Positions 31,936 to 44,877 of a stretch of DNA of 64,000 bases are shown piece by piece. The first letter of the stretch is position 1, and every line of letters begins with the position of its first letter. The position numbers and the translations under genes were made by a program. Source of the DNA: Coix lacryma-jobi var. lacryma-jobi (lineage: Eukaryota; Streptophyta; Magnoliopsida; Poales; Poaceae); NCBI GenBank assembly GCA_009763385.1, contig CM019823.1:89291104-89355103 (forward strand). Direction: 5' to 3'. Under the pieces are notes generated by a model. The model was not told where the DNA came from, ran no database searches, and was given only the letters and a program-made list of their open reading frames with translations.

Positions 31936-33899
31936 TGCGGATACATGGGTGTATGCCGAGTCTCGAATGATGAGTGATTGTCAACGGGTTTGATCGCAAG
32001 ATCTTTGGCTTGTGGTGTGCAGGTGTCGAGCACGGAGATAGTGATCGAGGGCAAGGTGAAGGTTAAGTAGAGACGTGCCGTGCCGACAGACCGGGAGCGG
32101 TGAAGGGCGGACGTGAGGCTTGGACTGAGGGACCGGTGGCCTGAGGATCAGCTGTGGTGGCTGACAGCCTGGGGCAGCGACGAGCGGATACTTGCGGGGC
32201 ATGGTGTTGCTCGGGTCGAGGACCTGGGGACACGTGTCGTTTGACGGGGTGCACGGGCGGTGCATCCCCTCTACAGCTCCGGTTTGGTGGTTGAGCCACA
32301 GAAAAACCACCGGGTGGACGGTTTCCAGGTTTGGGCCACAAAACATGGGTGCTGCGGGTTTGCCGAGTTTGGGCCACAAAACTCGGGCTGAGGACGGTTT
32401 CCAGGTTTGGGCCTCAAAACCTAGGTGCTGGCGGGTTTCTGAGTTTGGGCCACAAAACTCAGGCGATGGGCGGCTGGTTTCCCGGTTTGGGCCACAAAAC
32501 CGGGGGATGGACTTGAAGGCCTGGTTTCCCGGTTTTGGCCACAAAACCGGGGACAGAGTCCGTGAAAAGGACAAGCGGAGCGGAGGCGGCACGTGGCGGC
32601 GATCGGTGAGGTTGCGTCGAGGCAACGCTACCAGTTGTGCGGGCGTGGCCGTCGGATCAGCAGATACCACGACTTGGTCCAGGATAGCCTTAGGGTTTGG
32701 CTGGGTCGCTCTGTAAATAACTAGGGGTAGAGTGGGAATTAGAACTAGGATAAGTAGGGGGAGACACCCACCTCCCAAACTATCTCTCAGTCATTTGCTA
32801 TTTTGCCTTCTAGGTTTTCCTGCTCTCCCTCTCCCTCGCTGTAGCAATCTGAGATCCACAGAGATGTGAACAATACCTCTGTGCCCGTGAGATTTTGAGG
32901 AAGTGAGACCGTAATCTCATTATTGTAGCGTGTGGTAGCCACACGGTTGCAAATTCGTGGTTGTGATTCGCGTTTTGTTCCTGTTCTTCGTGGGTTGCTT
33001 TTCTCCATGTTTTTTCCCGTCGATCGATCTCTTTGTTCAGTGCGTCTCTTGCAAATCCGTTTGAACCAAGATGTTCTAGATCGTGAGGCACTTCTTTCCA
33101 CCAAAGGAATTCATCTCAAACCTCACGAGCTAGGAGATCGATCGATTTTCGTTTCAGGTCATGTTTTTCTCCCTTCCCCCCGAATCTCTTTGATTCATCA
33201 GTTTGGGGATAGGTTTGATCCATGATCTCCTAGGAGTAGCTCACTATCCTCCTTGTGATTCATCTTTCCAAGTTTGAACCCTAGAGGTTTCGTTTTGGGA
33301 AAGTTTGAATCAAATCGGTGGACGAACGGTTCACTGTCGGGTTGACCGGACGCTCGACTCGTGCCGACCGGACGCTAGTTCAGTGAGTCCAGTCATTGAA
33401 AGTGATTACTGTGTTCTTTCAGCTTTCGACCGGACGCACAGTTTCTTTACGATCGGACGCGTCTCGTGCACTGTTCATCAGGTTTTCTTTGACTGACCGG
33501 ACGCTCTGTACAAATGACCGGACACTCCCTTCAGTGAGTCCGGTCAGAAACAGAGAGGTTCCAAACCAGGTTTTGATCGACCGGATGCGTCCTGTGCCTG
33601 TTAACCGGACGCTCTAGTGAGTCCGGTCAGTACTGTTTCGTGCTGTTTCATCCGCAGTTTGTTCGTTCGTTGACGGATTTTGTTTCCGTCTTTTGCGTTG
33701 GGTTTCTAGGGTTGTATAGTGTCCCGCTGTGCTTCTCGGAGGCATCCACCCTACATATAGGGTCGTGGACACTTGCAAGCTCTAGGTTTGCTCTTGGGGT
33801 TGATTTTCGGGACAGTGGCAACAAGCTTCCGAAAGGAAAATTTGTAGCTCCCATTCACCATCCCTCTGGTCACTTTCTGGTAGCACTCTCGGTCCTTCA
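31936..33899 (+). repeat. 3' LTR of the copia element
   Basis: Same length as the 5' LTR (1,964 bp), from tgcggatacatggg to ctcggtccttca. Contains the hairpin array at 32325-32551 and the gaccggacgct cluster. The first hairpin has one mismatch (AAACATGG). Confidence 0.92.
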
Positions 33900-33904
33900 A
33901 TGGA

Positions 33905-35266
33905 TTTCACATAAAGAAGAACGTAGACTCCATATATCTCAATATTTTTTAAATGTATTTTGTTATTAGGCAAGTCCGTTCAGGACTCTTATCCATCCAG
34001 GGTATAAATATAAACCCTCGGCCATTGTAAAACTGTTCACAACCATATCAATACAAACCGGTCTCATGCCACCTTCGAGTCCTTAGTCGTGTCGTCGAGT
34101 TCTTCGAGAGGAATCTTCGATCCGTCGACCTTCGTAAGTCTCGGCAACCTTGTTATCATGTCTAGTATCATGCGGTGGATTTAGATATGATGCAAGTAGT
34201 CTTGTTTGTTTTCAATGGTCGTGCGGCAGACCTTTGTTAGCGATCAAGAAGTCTGTGCTTATGCTTTGCTTATGGGTAGATACCGTGCGGCAGGCGTTTA
34301 TTCATATGTTTAGCAAAAGCGAGATAGTTATCGGCTCTATTAGATTTGGCAAGATCTAGTAGATTCATTAAGTTATCACGTGTTGCATGTTTTAATTAAT
34401 TCTTTAACACTCTTTTGCCCAATCTAGATTGGTCTTTGTTCGGCCCTGCTTTACAAGGTTACTTGTATTCCAATAATTGCACAATCACGATGGCCGAATC
34501 AATTTCCATTCTAGGTTGTTACATGTTCTGGGTTCATGCATGCCAATCACGTTTGAGCTTTGATAAAACTAGGTGTCGTGCGGCAGATGCAGGTTTTAGC
34601 TTGGTTTGATCATGCTTGTTTGTATGTTCCTTCTTCATGGACCCCAACTCGGCTAATTTGCCGGGCTTGGTTAAGCTTACACGAGTAATGAGAGTTTATA
34701 GATTTGTTCAGATATATATATATATGCTTTTAGCTTCTTATTGTCAGGTTGTATCATGCGGTGGATTAACCTGACCTTAAGAAGTGGTATAAACTTATAG
34801 TGAGTATTAGCCTTGCTTAGGTTTATGCTTGACGGGTTTATGAAGAGTAGACGTGCGGCAGACTAGTTGGATTAATCTATGCATGTGTTGTTTGAATAGA
34901 TTTATATTCTCAAGTTACGTGTTTATAATTCACTATGTCTCAATGATGTTTCCTTTACATGTGCATTCGGCAACCAGCTGCTTACATATGTTTATTTCTA
35001 ATGTTAGCCGAATGATCTTTAAATCTGTTGACAGACAACTTGTATAGCTGTGTGCCGTCGCGATTGGCTTTAAAGCCGCAAATATGGAATTGTCTGGTCT
35101 TATCCGGCATGTTCCAGTTTATTCTCACAATTTTATCCCTTGCTGGTTTTCAGGTCAAACCGACTGGCACGTCTTTGGATTTCAAACTGTCCGGCCACTC
35201 GATTGAAGCCACATTTTTTCCGGCTTGCTGTGTGTGAGGCGCAACGTACCACATTTTGCGCCAACA
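33905..35266 (+). mobile_element. 5' LTR of the LARD-like element, second part
   Basis: Resumes after the copia element and its TSD and ends ...ttttgcgccaaca. It matches 52618-53835. The motif cgtgcggcaga or catgcggtgga recurs six times at uneven spacing (about 34166, 34216, 34285, 34575, 34754, 34851). No coding potential. Confidence 0.85.
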
Positions 35267-38200
35267 CACTTTTTGGCACGCCCAGCGGGACCACAATCAA
35301 TTGATCGGAAAAATAGAAGAGATCAGAGTAAAGGAGGTACGATAAATTTTCAGAGTCTTGAATCGGCTAATCACCTCCATCAGCTCCAAGGACGGATAGA
35401 CAGTCAGGCTTTGGGGGGCCAGTGCCAGCTCATCTCCCACACTCTGGTTGACATCTCAGAAAATTCATGTTTCCAGAATAAATAGATGACGATTATTGCT
35501 ACAAGATAATTGGAAAACTGACTTTCATCGGCTAAATACAGCAAGTTACATCACCAGAGCTGCTATTAACAAAAATCCTCATTTGTCGAGTTTGAAGAAT
35601 TTTAAAGGTTTACAAAAGGAGACAATCGGCTAATCTAGAGAAGAATATTCCGTGGGCACTTACGAAAATTCAAGTCGGCAACGGATGGAGCGCTTGTTGC
35701 GGCATTAACGGGAAATTATCTTATATAAAGCTAATCATGGTCCACTAGTGTCATCCCTACAGAAGCATATGAGCATTGACGTATGGAGGGAATTTTACAG
35801 CCGATCGATGAGATATCTACATCAGCTGATGGATGATTGTTGTTACGTGCACAACGTCCATGCACGTATATGAGGCCGACATATGTGTATTTAATCCTGG
35901 CATACAACTGTAGTCTCACAGCAACTGGCAAGACCACGAAGATACTCATCGGCTCAGAAGAATAATCCTAAGTGTCAGGCCAATGAAACCTTTCCTAATT
36001 CATTATTTGCACATCCATTAGGGAGCAGCGGATAGGCAAAATTGGTTGTCCTAAAGATAGAATTGGCCAATATGGTTCCTCCTAAAGATAAAATGGCTTC
36101 AAATACATCATGACATGAATGTATCGGTCTCCAAATATATCATGGCATGGTATGCACATGAAGAGATAAATAAAAGGAAGATTTCCATGGAGATGTTCAA
36201 AGAGATGAAGTCCAAACTTAGATTTACTTGCTATAAATAGCCGATTGAGTATTAAGGGGTCATGCCGAGGGAAGTTGGTCGATAGCTAATTATCTGCATA
36301 TGATCTTTGGAATCGGTTATTAAGGAAAGGAATCGGTGGATACAACAACACAAGAAAATATACTAATTGACCGATATGCATACAGGAATCGGCTGGAGTT
36401 ATCATCATCACGCGAAGAATCAGCTCCGAATATTGAGGATATTCAGAGTATATTTTTCTAGCATTGATATAGTTAGCCGAAAATCAAGGTATGAGACGAC
36501 AGTTGATTAAGGCATGGTGATGAGGCAAGGGGACTGAATTGTTTATTTGATTAATGGAATTAATCAAGTGATAATCAAGCTTTTGTTGACATGTCCAAGC
36601 ATTATAAATCAAGACATTATAATAGCCGGACTTGAAACCCGCGTTCGGCTGAACAGCAACATGTTAACGACTGAAATTTCTTCGACCTTCCCCGATTTGC
36701 CGATAACCTGGTTCACCATGCCATCATGCTCATGGCAACAACTCGGTATGACTGAATACATAGATCATGCTCGTACATGACTATTTGTTGTCCGAACCAA
36801 TGAGAGCTGATCACTTTGTAAGACGAGATCGACTATGAGGTCCAAGAAAATAATATATGAAATAGAATCAGCAACTGGTTCGGCGAGCGAACTCAAATCC
36901 AGATGGAAGTTACCGTGAATTAGAATCACAGAGCTTGTCCCTGGTGACGTTGACAAAATAATGCAGGCAAACAAAGTCGAAGACCCTCTCCTAGCTCATC
37001 GACTCTTTTCTCATAAACGAGTGGAGGACGTGGAGAAGTTTGGGCCGTGACTATGGTCGGGAGGCCTATTACTTATCAAGTAATAGGCCTGAAATCGAGA
37101 TCTTCGACGACAACTAGGAGGGCCACAAGTTGTTATTATTCGACAAGAAGAGTCACAGAGTATGTTGAGTTGATCAGGCTCAGAGTTGAGAAAGACGAGA
37201 TAGATAGCCGATCATCAGCTAAGCAAAAATTTTCTATTGATGGAGATTTGGGCTCGCCACGCATATGCATTATGCAACATCTCGAGTGATTCATCATGAA
37301 GAAGGACAAGATGAATGACTTCCATTGACTCCTTCATCTTCAACGGTGGTTTGTGTGACTCTACCTTTACTTTTCAAACAATGTTGAATTTTAGAATTAA
37401 AAATATTAAAAGGGCGAAACTTATGATGTTGCATCTCCATGATAAATTAATGTCTTGAGAATAATAATCATATATGATATAAATAATGTTCTAGCTTATC
37501 TATTGTTGAAATGATAAATGGATACTCTGTTTTATGTTTTACCCGTGTCTAATTTATAGCTTTGATTTCTCTAAGTTTGAGTTTAGTGGTTATAATATTT
37601 ATCTAGAAATCTTTGAAACTGGTGGGTCGCATGAAGTTTAAGCTTTGTCTAAGAGTGATCGTAAAATATGAATGAGAATGGAATTTGCTATAACATTATT
37701 CTAAGAGATACTTTAATTCTAGAGAATTCATAAAATAAAATTTTCTTAAATGTCATATTGAGCTTTGTCAAACTGTTGAGACTTCTAGTGAGATTATAGT
37801 CATATTCCCAAGATCAACATTCACAATATAATTAATAATATCTTGTGCATGCACTCTTTCTTTGATTAAAGTATATGAGGCTATTTTTGCTCTAAACAAA
37901 CTCAGAAATAAAAACAACGGGCACGTGTCCGCCAGAACTGAGTTAGAAAAAATAACGTTCACGTGATCGCCAGATAAAATAAAAGATGACCAAAGGTCCA
38001 GTAGCCTCATATATTTTAAAATGACTAAGAGAGAATGATATGTAGAAGAACAAAAATCTTTACTCGCACTTCTTGATCTAAGTATATGACTTGTATCTCC
38101 TTATAGTCCTGTTTTTGACTTTGCAATATTGTGTGATATCTTTCATACTCAGAAATAAAAATGACGAACAAGTGTTCGCCGAAACCGAGAAGAATATAAA

Positions 38201-38975
38201 AACTCCAGAAGAAGAGTGTTCGAAGAACAAAAGATAGGCAGTTCTGTTTTTGTTTTGTTTTGCGATTTACTGACAGATTTAGTCAAAGCTAAAAGCCCCA
38301 TGGTTGAATAGAAAGAAGGATAACTAGAATACCGTTTTATTCAGATTTAAGAGAAATCTTAGTTATAAATGTGATACTCTTAAGATATAGTCAGCATTGC
38401 AACATCTTCTGATCAACAACAAAATGGAGAACTATTATATTTATACATCTACGCATTTACTGTTAACCTATTTCCACATGTATTAGAGGTTTATTATTTT
38501 ACAGGGAAATTGTGGAAATTCGGTGAGATCACGCTATTGTTGCTAGTAAGTTCCTGGGTTTTTTGGAAAAAATATTGATATACTATAAATCATCAGTTGG
38601 TAACTCCCAAGAAATATTTCATCGGCTACTGAGAGGGCCGATTATGGTAAAGACTACTACTGATGTTGAATCTACGATCCAAGTCAATTAGTCTATTGGC
38701 AGCCAGTCAAGGATATCAAGTTATACAGGCTAATAATGGGAAGGCATTCTCAGTTCACTCCAGATTTTGATACTCATGGTCAATCGCAAGGAAGAGACCG
38801 ATGTTTATTGTTTCTAGGTGACTGATTGTGATTATAAAGTCAAGAAGTTAGGTCGAAAGAAGGTAATCGGTATGGACCTCATGCAGAGGTCAGAAGACAT
38901 CAACTTAGAAAGAGCAGATCAATAGATTGGAATAGTTCGAAGCATGAAATTTCATACTCCAAACTAGGGGGCCTG
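35267..38975 (+). mobile_element. Internal region of the LARD-like element, no recognisable coding
   Basis: Just after the LTR, tttttggcacgcccagcgg (35270-35288) is a primer-site-like string common in grass gypsy-type elements. Just before the 3' LTR, actagggggcctg (38963-38975) is a plausible polypurine tract. Between them no ORF exceeds about 80 codons and none shows gag, protease, RT or integrase motifs. The word atcggcta and its reverse complement tagccgat occur many times in both orientations. A region at about 37850-38220 repeats the phrase 'actcagaaataaaaa' with 'cgccaga/cgccgaaa' neighbours. Mobilisation would need proteins from another element. Confidence 0.75.
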
Positions 38976-39696
38976 TGTTGACACCAAAATTTGACCGGTT
39001 TACCTTGAAGAGAAAGATGAGCTGGTAATGTCAAAAATAGGAAAACCTCCTAATTAAAGGTTGTTTACGGATCGGTTAGGGAATATTATTCAAAATATTT
39101 AGAGAAACCCAACGTCCAATCTTCATGTGAGATAGCGATGATGTGTTGTGACAGTATATCGGCCTGCTAGAAATACTACGAGAAGAAGCAAACAAATATC
39201 CTTGGCAGGGTGATTAATTTGGAAAAGTCTGGTATTTCAAGTATGTGCGAGAAGGGAAATATAATAGTGCTTTATTCCAGACAAACTTGACATCTTTAGA
39301 TGCACATCAACAAGGAAAGAAGCAAAGACAATGTTTGTATCATGTACGCATATATGCATGGCAGGATTTCATGCCCATATATTCCGTACAATCATTTATG
39401 AGACCAGCTAGACATGTAGACGTATATGACAAGGTTAAACGTACATGCAGGTATGATCAGGTGTCAAGAGAATATGGAAGCAGGATCGTTATCATGGTGT
39501 TGGACGATTGGCCGTTTGATTGACAAGCGAGCAAAGGCACGCCCATCGACATGGATTTCACGTAAAGAAGAACGTAGACTCCATATATCTCAATATTTAT
39601 TTAAATGTATTTTGTTATTAGGCAAGTCCGTTCATGACTCTTATCCGTCCAGGGTATAAATATAAACCCTCGGCCATTGTAAAACTGTTCACAAAC
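38976..39696 (+). mobile_element. 3' LTR of the LARD-like element, first part
   Basis: Begins tgttgacaccaaaatttgac. Homologous to 23407-23992 and then to 33905-34035. Interrupted at 39696 by the gypsy element; the last five bases, caaac, are its left TSD. Confidence 0.9.
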
Positions 39697-42600
39697 TGTA
39701 ACACCTCAGGTGTTTACATGAATAAAATATTGTAATGCCATCATAAGCATTCCATAGCATCATGTGCTAGCTCACCTTGAGATGCATTCACTAAAATGAG
39801 TTTAATTCCTAATGTGTGAGCATTTTGTTATTGCTTGTGAGGTAGCTCAAAACCCTAATTTGGAATGTCATTATGAAATAACTTGTGTTCATTCCTATTT
39901 GACTAAAGTCATGTAAAGGCAAGAAACCAAGTTCAACATTTCAAAAGAATACAAAATTCATCTAGCTTAAGAAGGGCAAAATCATTTAAATTTCTATATA
40001 AGTTAATTAGCCCTTTCTAGTAACTCCAAATTTGTGCATAATTAGGGGTTGACCCTAAAAGCTTTTTGGTAGATCTTGAGAAGAGGTACAACTTTGGTAT
40101 TCAAAGTTTTCAAAGTTTCTGTACAAAATTCCAAGTAATTATGAGTTTATTCAAACCCTAGAAATGGTCCCCTTTTGATTTTAAACTTGCATTTCAAAAA
40201 CTAGTTGAGATCTGAGTTTGAGATCTACATCAAAGTTGTAGAGAATTTCAAAAGGAACATTTCATACATTGACCATTTTTCAAGTGTCATTGCAAAATCA
40301 AAAGTAATTTTGCTTCTAATACAAAACCCTAAATCTGTCCCCTTTTCAAATTTCTAATTTGAAGTCAATTTGAACTGTTTTGATCCAATTGACTTATTTC
40401 TAGTTGAAATCAGCCATAGGTTGTTAAAGCAAAGTTGTACAAATTTTCAAACTCTACATTTCATATTTTGGCAAAACTTGAAGTATAGTTCAAATTTCAA
40501 AAGTAATTTCGAAAATTCAGAAAGGGGAAGTTGAGCTTTGAACAGTGCTAAGGGGGGAAACGTCCAGAGCTCGCCAGCGAGCTGCTTCGCGAGCGTCGTG
40601 CTCGCGATGGAGAGCATGCCCGGTGCCAGCGAGCTGCTTGGTAGCTGCATGCGCGAGTTCTTCACGCCGTCGCCCTCTCCTTCGCCCATAAAACTCTGCA
40701 GTCCCGCCGTGCTTTACCTTTCTTTCCCTCTCGCTCGCCGCCGCCGCCGTCCCTCTGCTCAGCTACGCCGGCCACGTGAGCGCTTGTTCCTCCCGTTCAA
40801 CCGCGTCACCGTGTTCGCCTCGTCGTTGCGGAGCTGTAGAGCTAGGTCGTAGCCTCGCTCGCCCCCGCAGCCGCCCGGCGTGGTCGTCGTCTTCGTCTCC
40901 GGTCCCGAACACCTCCATCGACGCCGCCACCGTGGTCAGCAAGCTCGGAGCCCTGTCATCCTCACCTGAGCCTCGTTCTCTCTTTCTTAGCGGTTCCTGA
41001 TGCTCTAATCCCAGGTCGTTGACCTTATCTCCCTCTGTCTCAGCCGGAACAGGTCGTCGCCGTCGAGCCGCACCGCTGAGATCCGCCGTCGTCGTCGTCA
41101 TCACCGTTCGGAGCCGCGTCATCTTCGGAGACCTAGTCCGTTAGAGTCGTGGTGAGCCCCTGGTGCTGATGTGCACGTCCATAGACTCGGTAGAGCTCTC
41201 AGTTGGCCGGCGTGCCGCCGCCGTGCCGCCGCGTCCGCATGTGTCGTCGTCGGGGTAGAGAGAGAGGTCGAGGGAGGGAGTTTGAGGGTTCAGCGAGACC
41301 GTGAGGTGAAGGGGAAGGCGTTGAGCTAGTTGGTTTGGCCGGAGAAGGTCGCGTTGCTCCGGCGTACGCAAGCCGAAGCTCGCCGCCGTCGGCCGTGGAG
41401 TCGGGGATGTGTCGACGAGAATTGGACTAAACCCGAGGGCCTAAGTGCAAAGTCCTAGACTCAGAGGAATAGTGCTCAATAGTGTCAAGGGCTTGGTTGT
41501 AGTTTTGTTAAAGCCAGAGGGCTTTTCTGCAAGATCGGCCGTGCAGGCGCGGGCCGGCCCGAGTTTGGTCGCCTTGCGCGCGGGATGGGCCAAGTGGGCC
41601 AGTTTAGGCCTTTTGGGGTTTTGTTTTTTTTTGAAACGTTTTAATCTATTTCTGATTTGTGCATGTTAATGCTAATTTTGTTATTTTTGTATAAATTAAT
41701 CTGTTAAGCCAAAAATTAAGAAAATTTTTGTACATGTTCTATGAAATGTGTAGTTTTTATGAAAAATATAATATGTGCATGTTTCTGTATTTTGTTTTGC
41801 AGTAAAATTTATGCCTCTTAATTCTTGAATAAGGATTCAATGATTTTTATAAAATCAAGTTTAACTTCAAAAATGCTGAAATTTATTTTGTGCTCTGTTT
41901 GGATCATAACCAATCTATGTACCAAGTTTGAACTAATTTGAGCATAGTTTGCTTCACAACTTAATTTCCGGATAATTAAATTGCTTTCTTTATGATTAAA
42001 TAAGGTTATAATACCTAAAAATCTAAGATCTTTTATGGTAGATTTGAAGGTTAAGATAAGTGAATTATCCTGATCTGCTGCTTGATGCAAGCAAGAATCA
42101 CTCACTTAAACCATGTATATTTATGTAAGTTAGTTTTGTTGGTTTGCAACTTTACCGTGAGGGAAAGTTGTTTTAAGTTAAATGTTATAGCTTAGAAAAT
42201 TTCCATCTTTACCATGATCATGACATGAGCATCTCATCAAGCATGCACTCCTTTATGGTGTAGTTTCCGAAGAGGTCGTTTGTCCGGTCGAGGTTGGTCC
42301 AGAGAGTTCGGAGTGTCCTGCTGATCCAGAGTATCAGGAGACTTTCTCAGTCAACGAAGGCAAGCCTCGGTTCATTTAACCATTTCCTTGGATTTACAAT
42401 TACACTCATTTTCGATAACCTGATGCATTAAATGTTAATCAAATAAATGCTTTAAACCTGTTGATGCATGATCAACCTTGTTATCGATATATCATACCTT
42501 GCTACCTGCTTTATGAAAATGATAGAAATGCATAGCCTTGCTTTATCAAGCTTTTGATAAATGTCTTCGATATTTATCGTTTTGGAATGATAATGAGAAA

Positions 42601-43716
42601 GAATGAGGGTTAAGACCAGACGGGCACATGCATCGACCCTGGGATCGGTGTATGGTGACTCGGATGTGTCGGATTAGGGTTAACCGTTGTTGGCTTGCTA
42701 GATTGAGAAACTGTGAAGTACCGATCATATGCTACGGTAAGCCCTACCTTGGTGGTTCTTAAATGAGAACGGCTAATCGCGCACTGGGAGTGGAGAGATG
42801 GCGAGTGTACTAGCTACCCTCGTGGGTTAATGTCCCAGATTGGAGGTGTACAAGTACACTCGGGTGGCGCGGACCCGGTCTTGTTTGGAGGATCCGAGGT
42901 TGTGGTTGGTATATGTGTGATCACGGGTCTACATATATCGTATGATCGTGGAAAACTCCCAGATCTGGTCGAATCGGTTCGAATCGTCGTGCTCCTCGGT
43001 TAAGGAGACTCAATCTTTCGACCTGCACCGTAGAATGAAAATGGAACTGGTTTATGAAAGAATGATGATGACCTTTCACTAATGTTCACTTTCAGTTCTT
43101 ACCAAGTACTTAAATGATTAAGTAAAATTTGGATCTAAAACTACTTTAGTAAGCTTTTGTGCAAATGAAAAATTTTGTTGAGCCTACCCAAGCCAGCATA
43201 CCTGTTTCTTCTCTTCTCTTGTCGGGTCAGCCTTGTTGAGTACCTTCGTACTCAGGGTTTGTTAATCCCCTGTTGCAGGTGACGTTCACGAGCAGCCCTG
43301 CTTTGAGGCCTGTTGCGTGACCGTCATTGAGGAGGACGTGTCCGGAGAGGAGTAATGCAACCCTTAGGCGGGGTTATTTGTGTGTTATACAGTTTTATTA
43401 ATGCTACTTCCACTATCTAGGGTAAAATTGAAACTATGGGTTGTAATAACGACGTGAGTTTGAACAACTGGTTTGTAAAACTTATGGTGTAATACTTCCG
43501 CACTTTATCTCCGATGTATATTATTTGTGAAATGTTGTAATACTGCAATTACTCTTGCAATGATCCTGGGAGTGTAAGAAAACGTGGATGAATCGGGTTA
43601 CCCGATGACACGTGGTGGGTCTTTTGGGCTATTGGGGCACAGTGTATGGCGGTCCGAGGTCTGTAGGACAAGGACAGGTACACGTGGGCCTTAATAATCC
43701 AGGAGGTTCCGTCACA
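39697..43716 (+). repeat. 5' LTR of the gypsy element
   Basis: Starts tgtaacacctcaggtgttta, ends ggaggttccgtcaca. AT-rich first 850 bases, GC-rich block about 40540-41600, then AT-rich. Near the end it has gagtaccttcgtactcaggg (43239-43258, a 6-bp inverted repeat with 4-base loop) followed by cctgttgcag. ORFs in the GC-rich block appear identically in both LTRs and show no domain. Confidence 0.93.
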
Positions 43717-43718
43717 GC

Positions 43719-43730
43719 TGGTATCGGAGC
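43719..43730 (+). other. Primer-binding site, initiator tRNA-Met type
   Basis: tggtatcggagc begins two bases after the LTR and matches the common plant PBS TGGTATCAGAGC at 11 of 12 positions. Confidence 0.85.
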
Positions 43731-44124
43731 GATCATTGCAGCAGTCTTGTAGTATTGTTGCAAAACTTCAAAATGATTTGAGTCAAAACTATTTGAAATC
43801 TAGTTTGATCCCAAAATGCTTTTGACTTACCTTGTTCATGCTATTCGATCTATGTTCTGTATTAAGTAGTAGATCGTAGATTGTTAAGTGGAGCAGCATG
43901 TTAAGTTAAGCCTTAACTTGAAATTATTGTTAAATTTCTACTCCTATATATAAGGGAGTATAATTTAAATTTTATATACTTTATGCGTAAGTACGCTTCA
44001 TGCATCATGCTTAACCAACTTGTGGTATATGGTATAGTTGGGTAAGGGTTAGAATTCAATCCTGTCTTGCTATCCAAAAAGTATTTTCCTTTATCTGCCT
44101 AATTCAAAATCTTATCTCACTAGG

Positions 44125-44673
44125 ATGCCGCGCGGTAAGGAAACACCTCGCAAGAGTACAGGTCCTCATGGTGTACCCATGCACCAACTCGCATCTCGCA
44201 AGGAGGAAGAGTCCAGCAGGAGTCAGGAGATCAATGAGGACTTACGGGCAGAGGTTCGTGAGTTGAAATCCCAGTTGGCCACCACCTCTCGGGAGAAGAG
44301 TTTAGCACTTGCCAAAGTTGGAGGCATGAAACTCAAGCTGGAGGGGGCCAACAGAAGTGTGGTCAATGCAGAAAAACTCATGACTAAAATGCTTGGAGAA
44401 CGGAACACCGCTTGGCAGCGAGAAGATGTCGCGTTAGTCCGTTTGCATGAGTTGGAGGCATATGTGACAGATATAGAAGCGTTCAATGACCAGTTGCATG
44501 AGGAAGTCCATGTACTATACGATCAACTCCATCCACCTCCACCTCAAGATGCAGCTGAAGATGAGATGGGTACAATCATTGATGATGGAGAGGTAGATGG
44601 GCAGAGTGAGGAAGATCCTGATGTGGTTGAGTCTGCTGATGACAGCGACAGTGAGAGTGAGGGTGACGAGTGA
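44125..44673 (+). CDS. Extra ORF upstream of gag: coiled-coil protein with acidic tail (182 aa)
   Basis: An uninterrupted frame from ATG 44125 (MPRGKETPRKSTGPHG) to TGA 44673. Residues about 30-135 are rich in Glu, Lys, Leu and Arg in heptad-like order (REL.SQLATTSREKSLALAK), suggesting a coiled coil. Residues about 145-182 are strongly acidic and end SDSESEGDE. The basic start, coiled-coil middle and acidic end suggest a chromatin- or RNA-associated accessory protein, but that is inference. From memory, some long-LTR rice gypsy elements carry an extra ORF before gag; this looks like such a case. It is the only uninterrupted coding region in the element, in contrast to gag-pol. It shares its frame with gag, 200 bases downstream. 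Confidence 0.65.
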   Translation: MPRGKETPRKSTGPHGVPMHQLASRKEEESSRSQEINEDLRAEVRELKSQLATTSREKSLALAKVGGMKLKLEGANRSVVNAEKLMTKMLGERNTAWQREDVALVRLHELEAYVTDIEAFNDQLHEEVHVLYDQLHPPPPQDAAEDEMGTIIDDGEVDGQSEEDPDVVESADDSDSESEGDE

Positions 44674-44877
44674 GTCGTCTCCCACTAGAGTGTTAGGCGT
44701 GGATCTTAAACCCTAGGGGGTAAGGGTTGTGTAATAGTTTAGCTGAACATGATCTTAAGCTAGTTGAATCATGTATCAGTTCTGTTATGCATGAATAATG
44801 TAACATGAGTGTGTAAGCAGTTACTGTTTTTGTATCATAACCCAGAGCTCAATAAAGTTTGGTTTGTTTATGAGCAG

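Larger units (their letters stand above)
23993..33899 (+). mobile_element. Full-length Ty1/copia element (SIRE/Maximus-like), 9.9 kb, TSD atgga
   Basis: Two LTRs of equal length (1,964 bp), PBS, gag-pol and a long 3' leader. Perfect 5-bp duplications atgga at 23988-23992 and 33900-33904. Copia order is supported by gag, integrase, RT, RNase H in that sequence. The long gap between pol and 3' LTR with several polypurine runs is typical of the SIRE/Maximus lineage (Opie/Ji of maize). It is inserted in the LARD 5' LTR. It is coding-defective. Confidence 0.93.

Noticed and set aside
40763..41122. 119-aa minus ORF repeated at 49660-50019
   Set aside because: Present in both LTRs of the same gypsy element because the LTRs are duplicates. 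It lies in a GC-rich LTR block and has no domain. Both copies staying open reflects the recent insertion.
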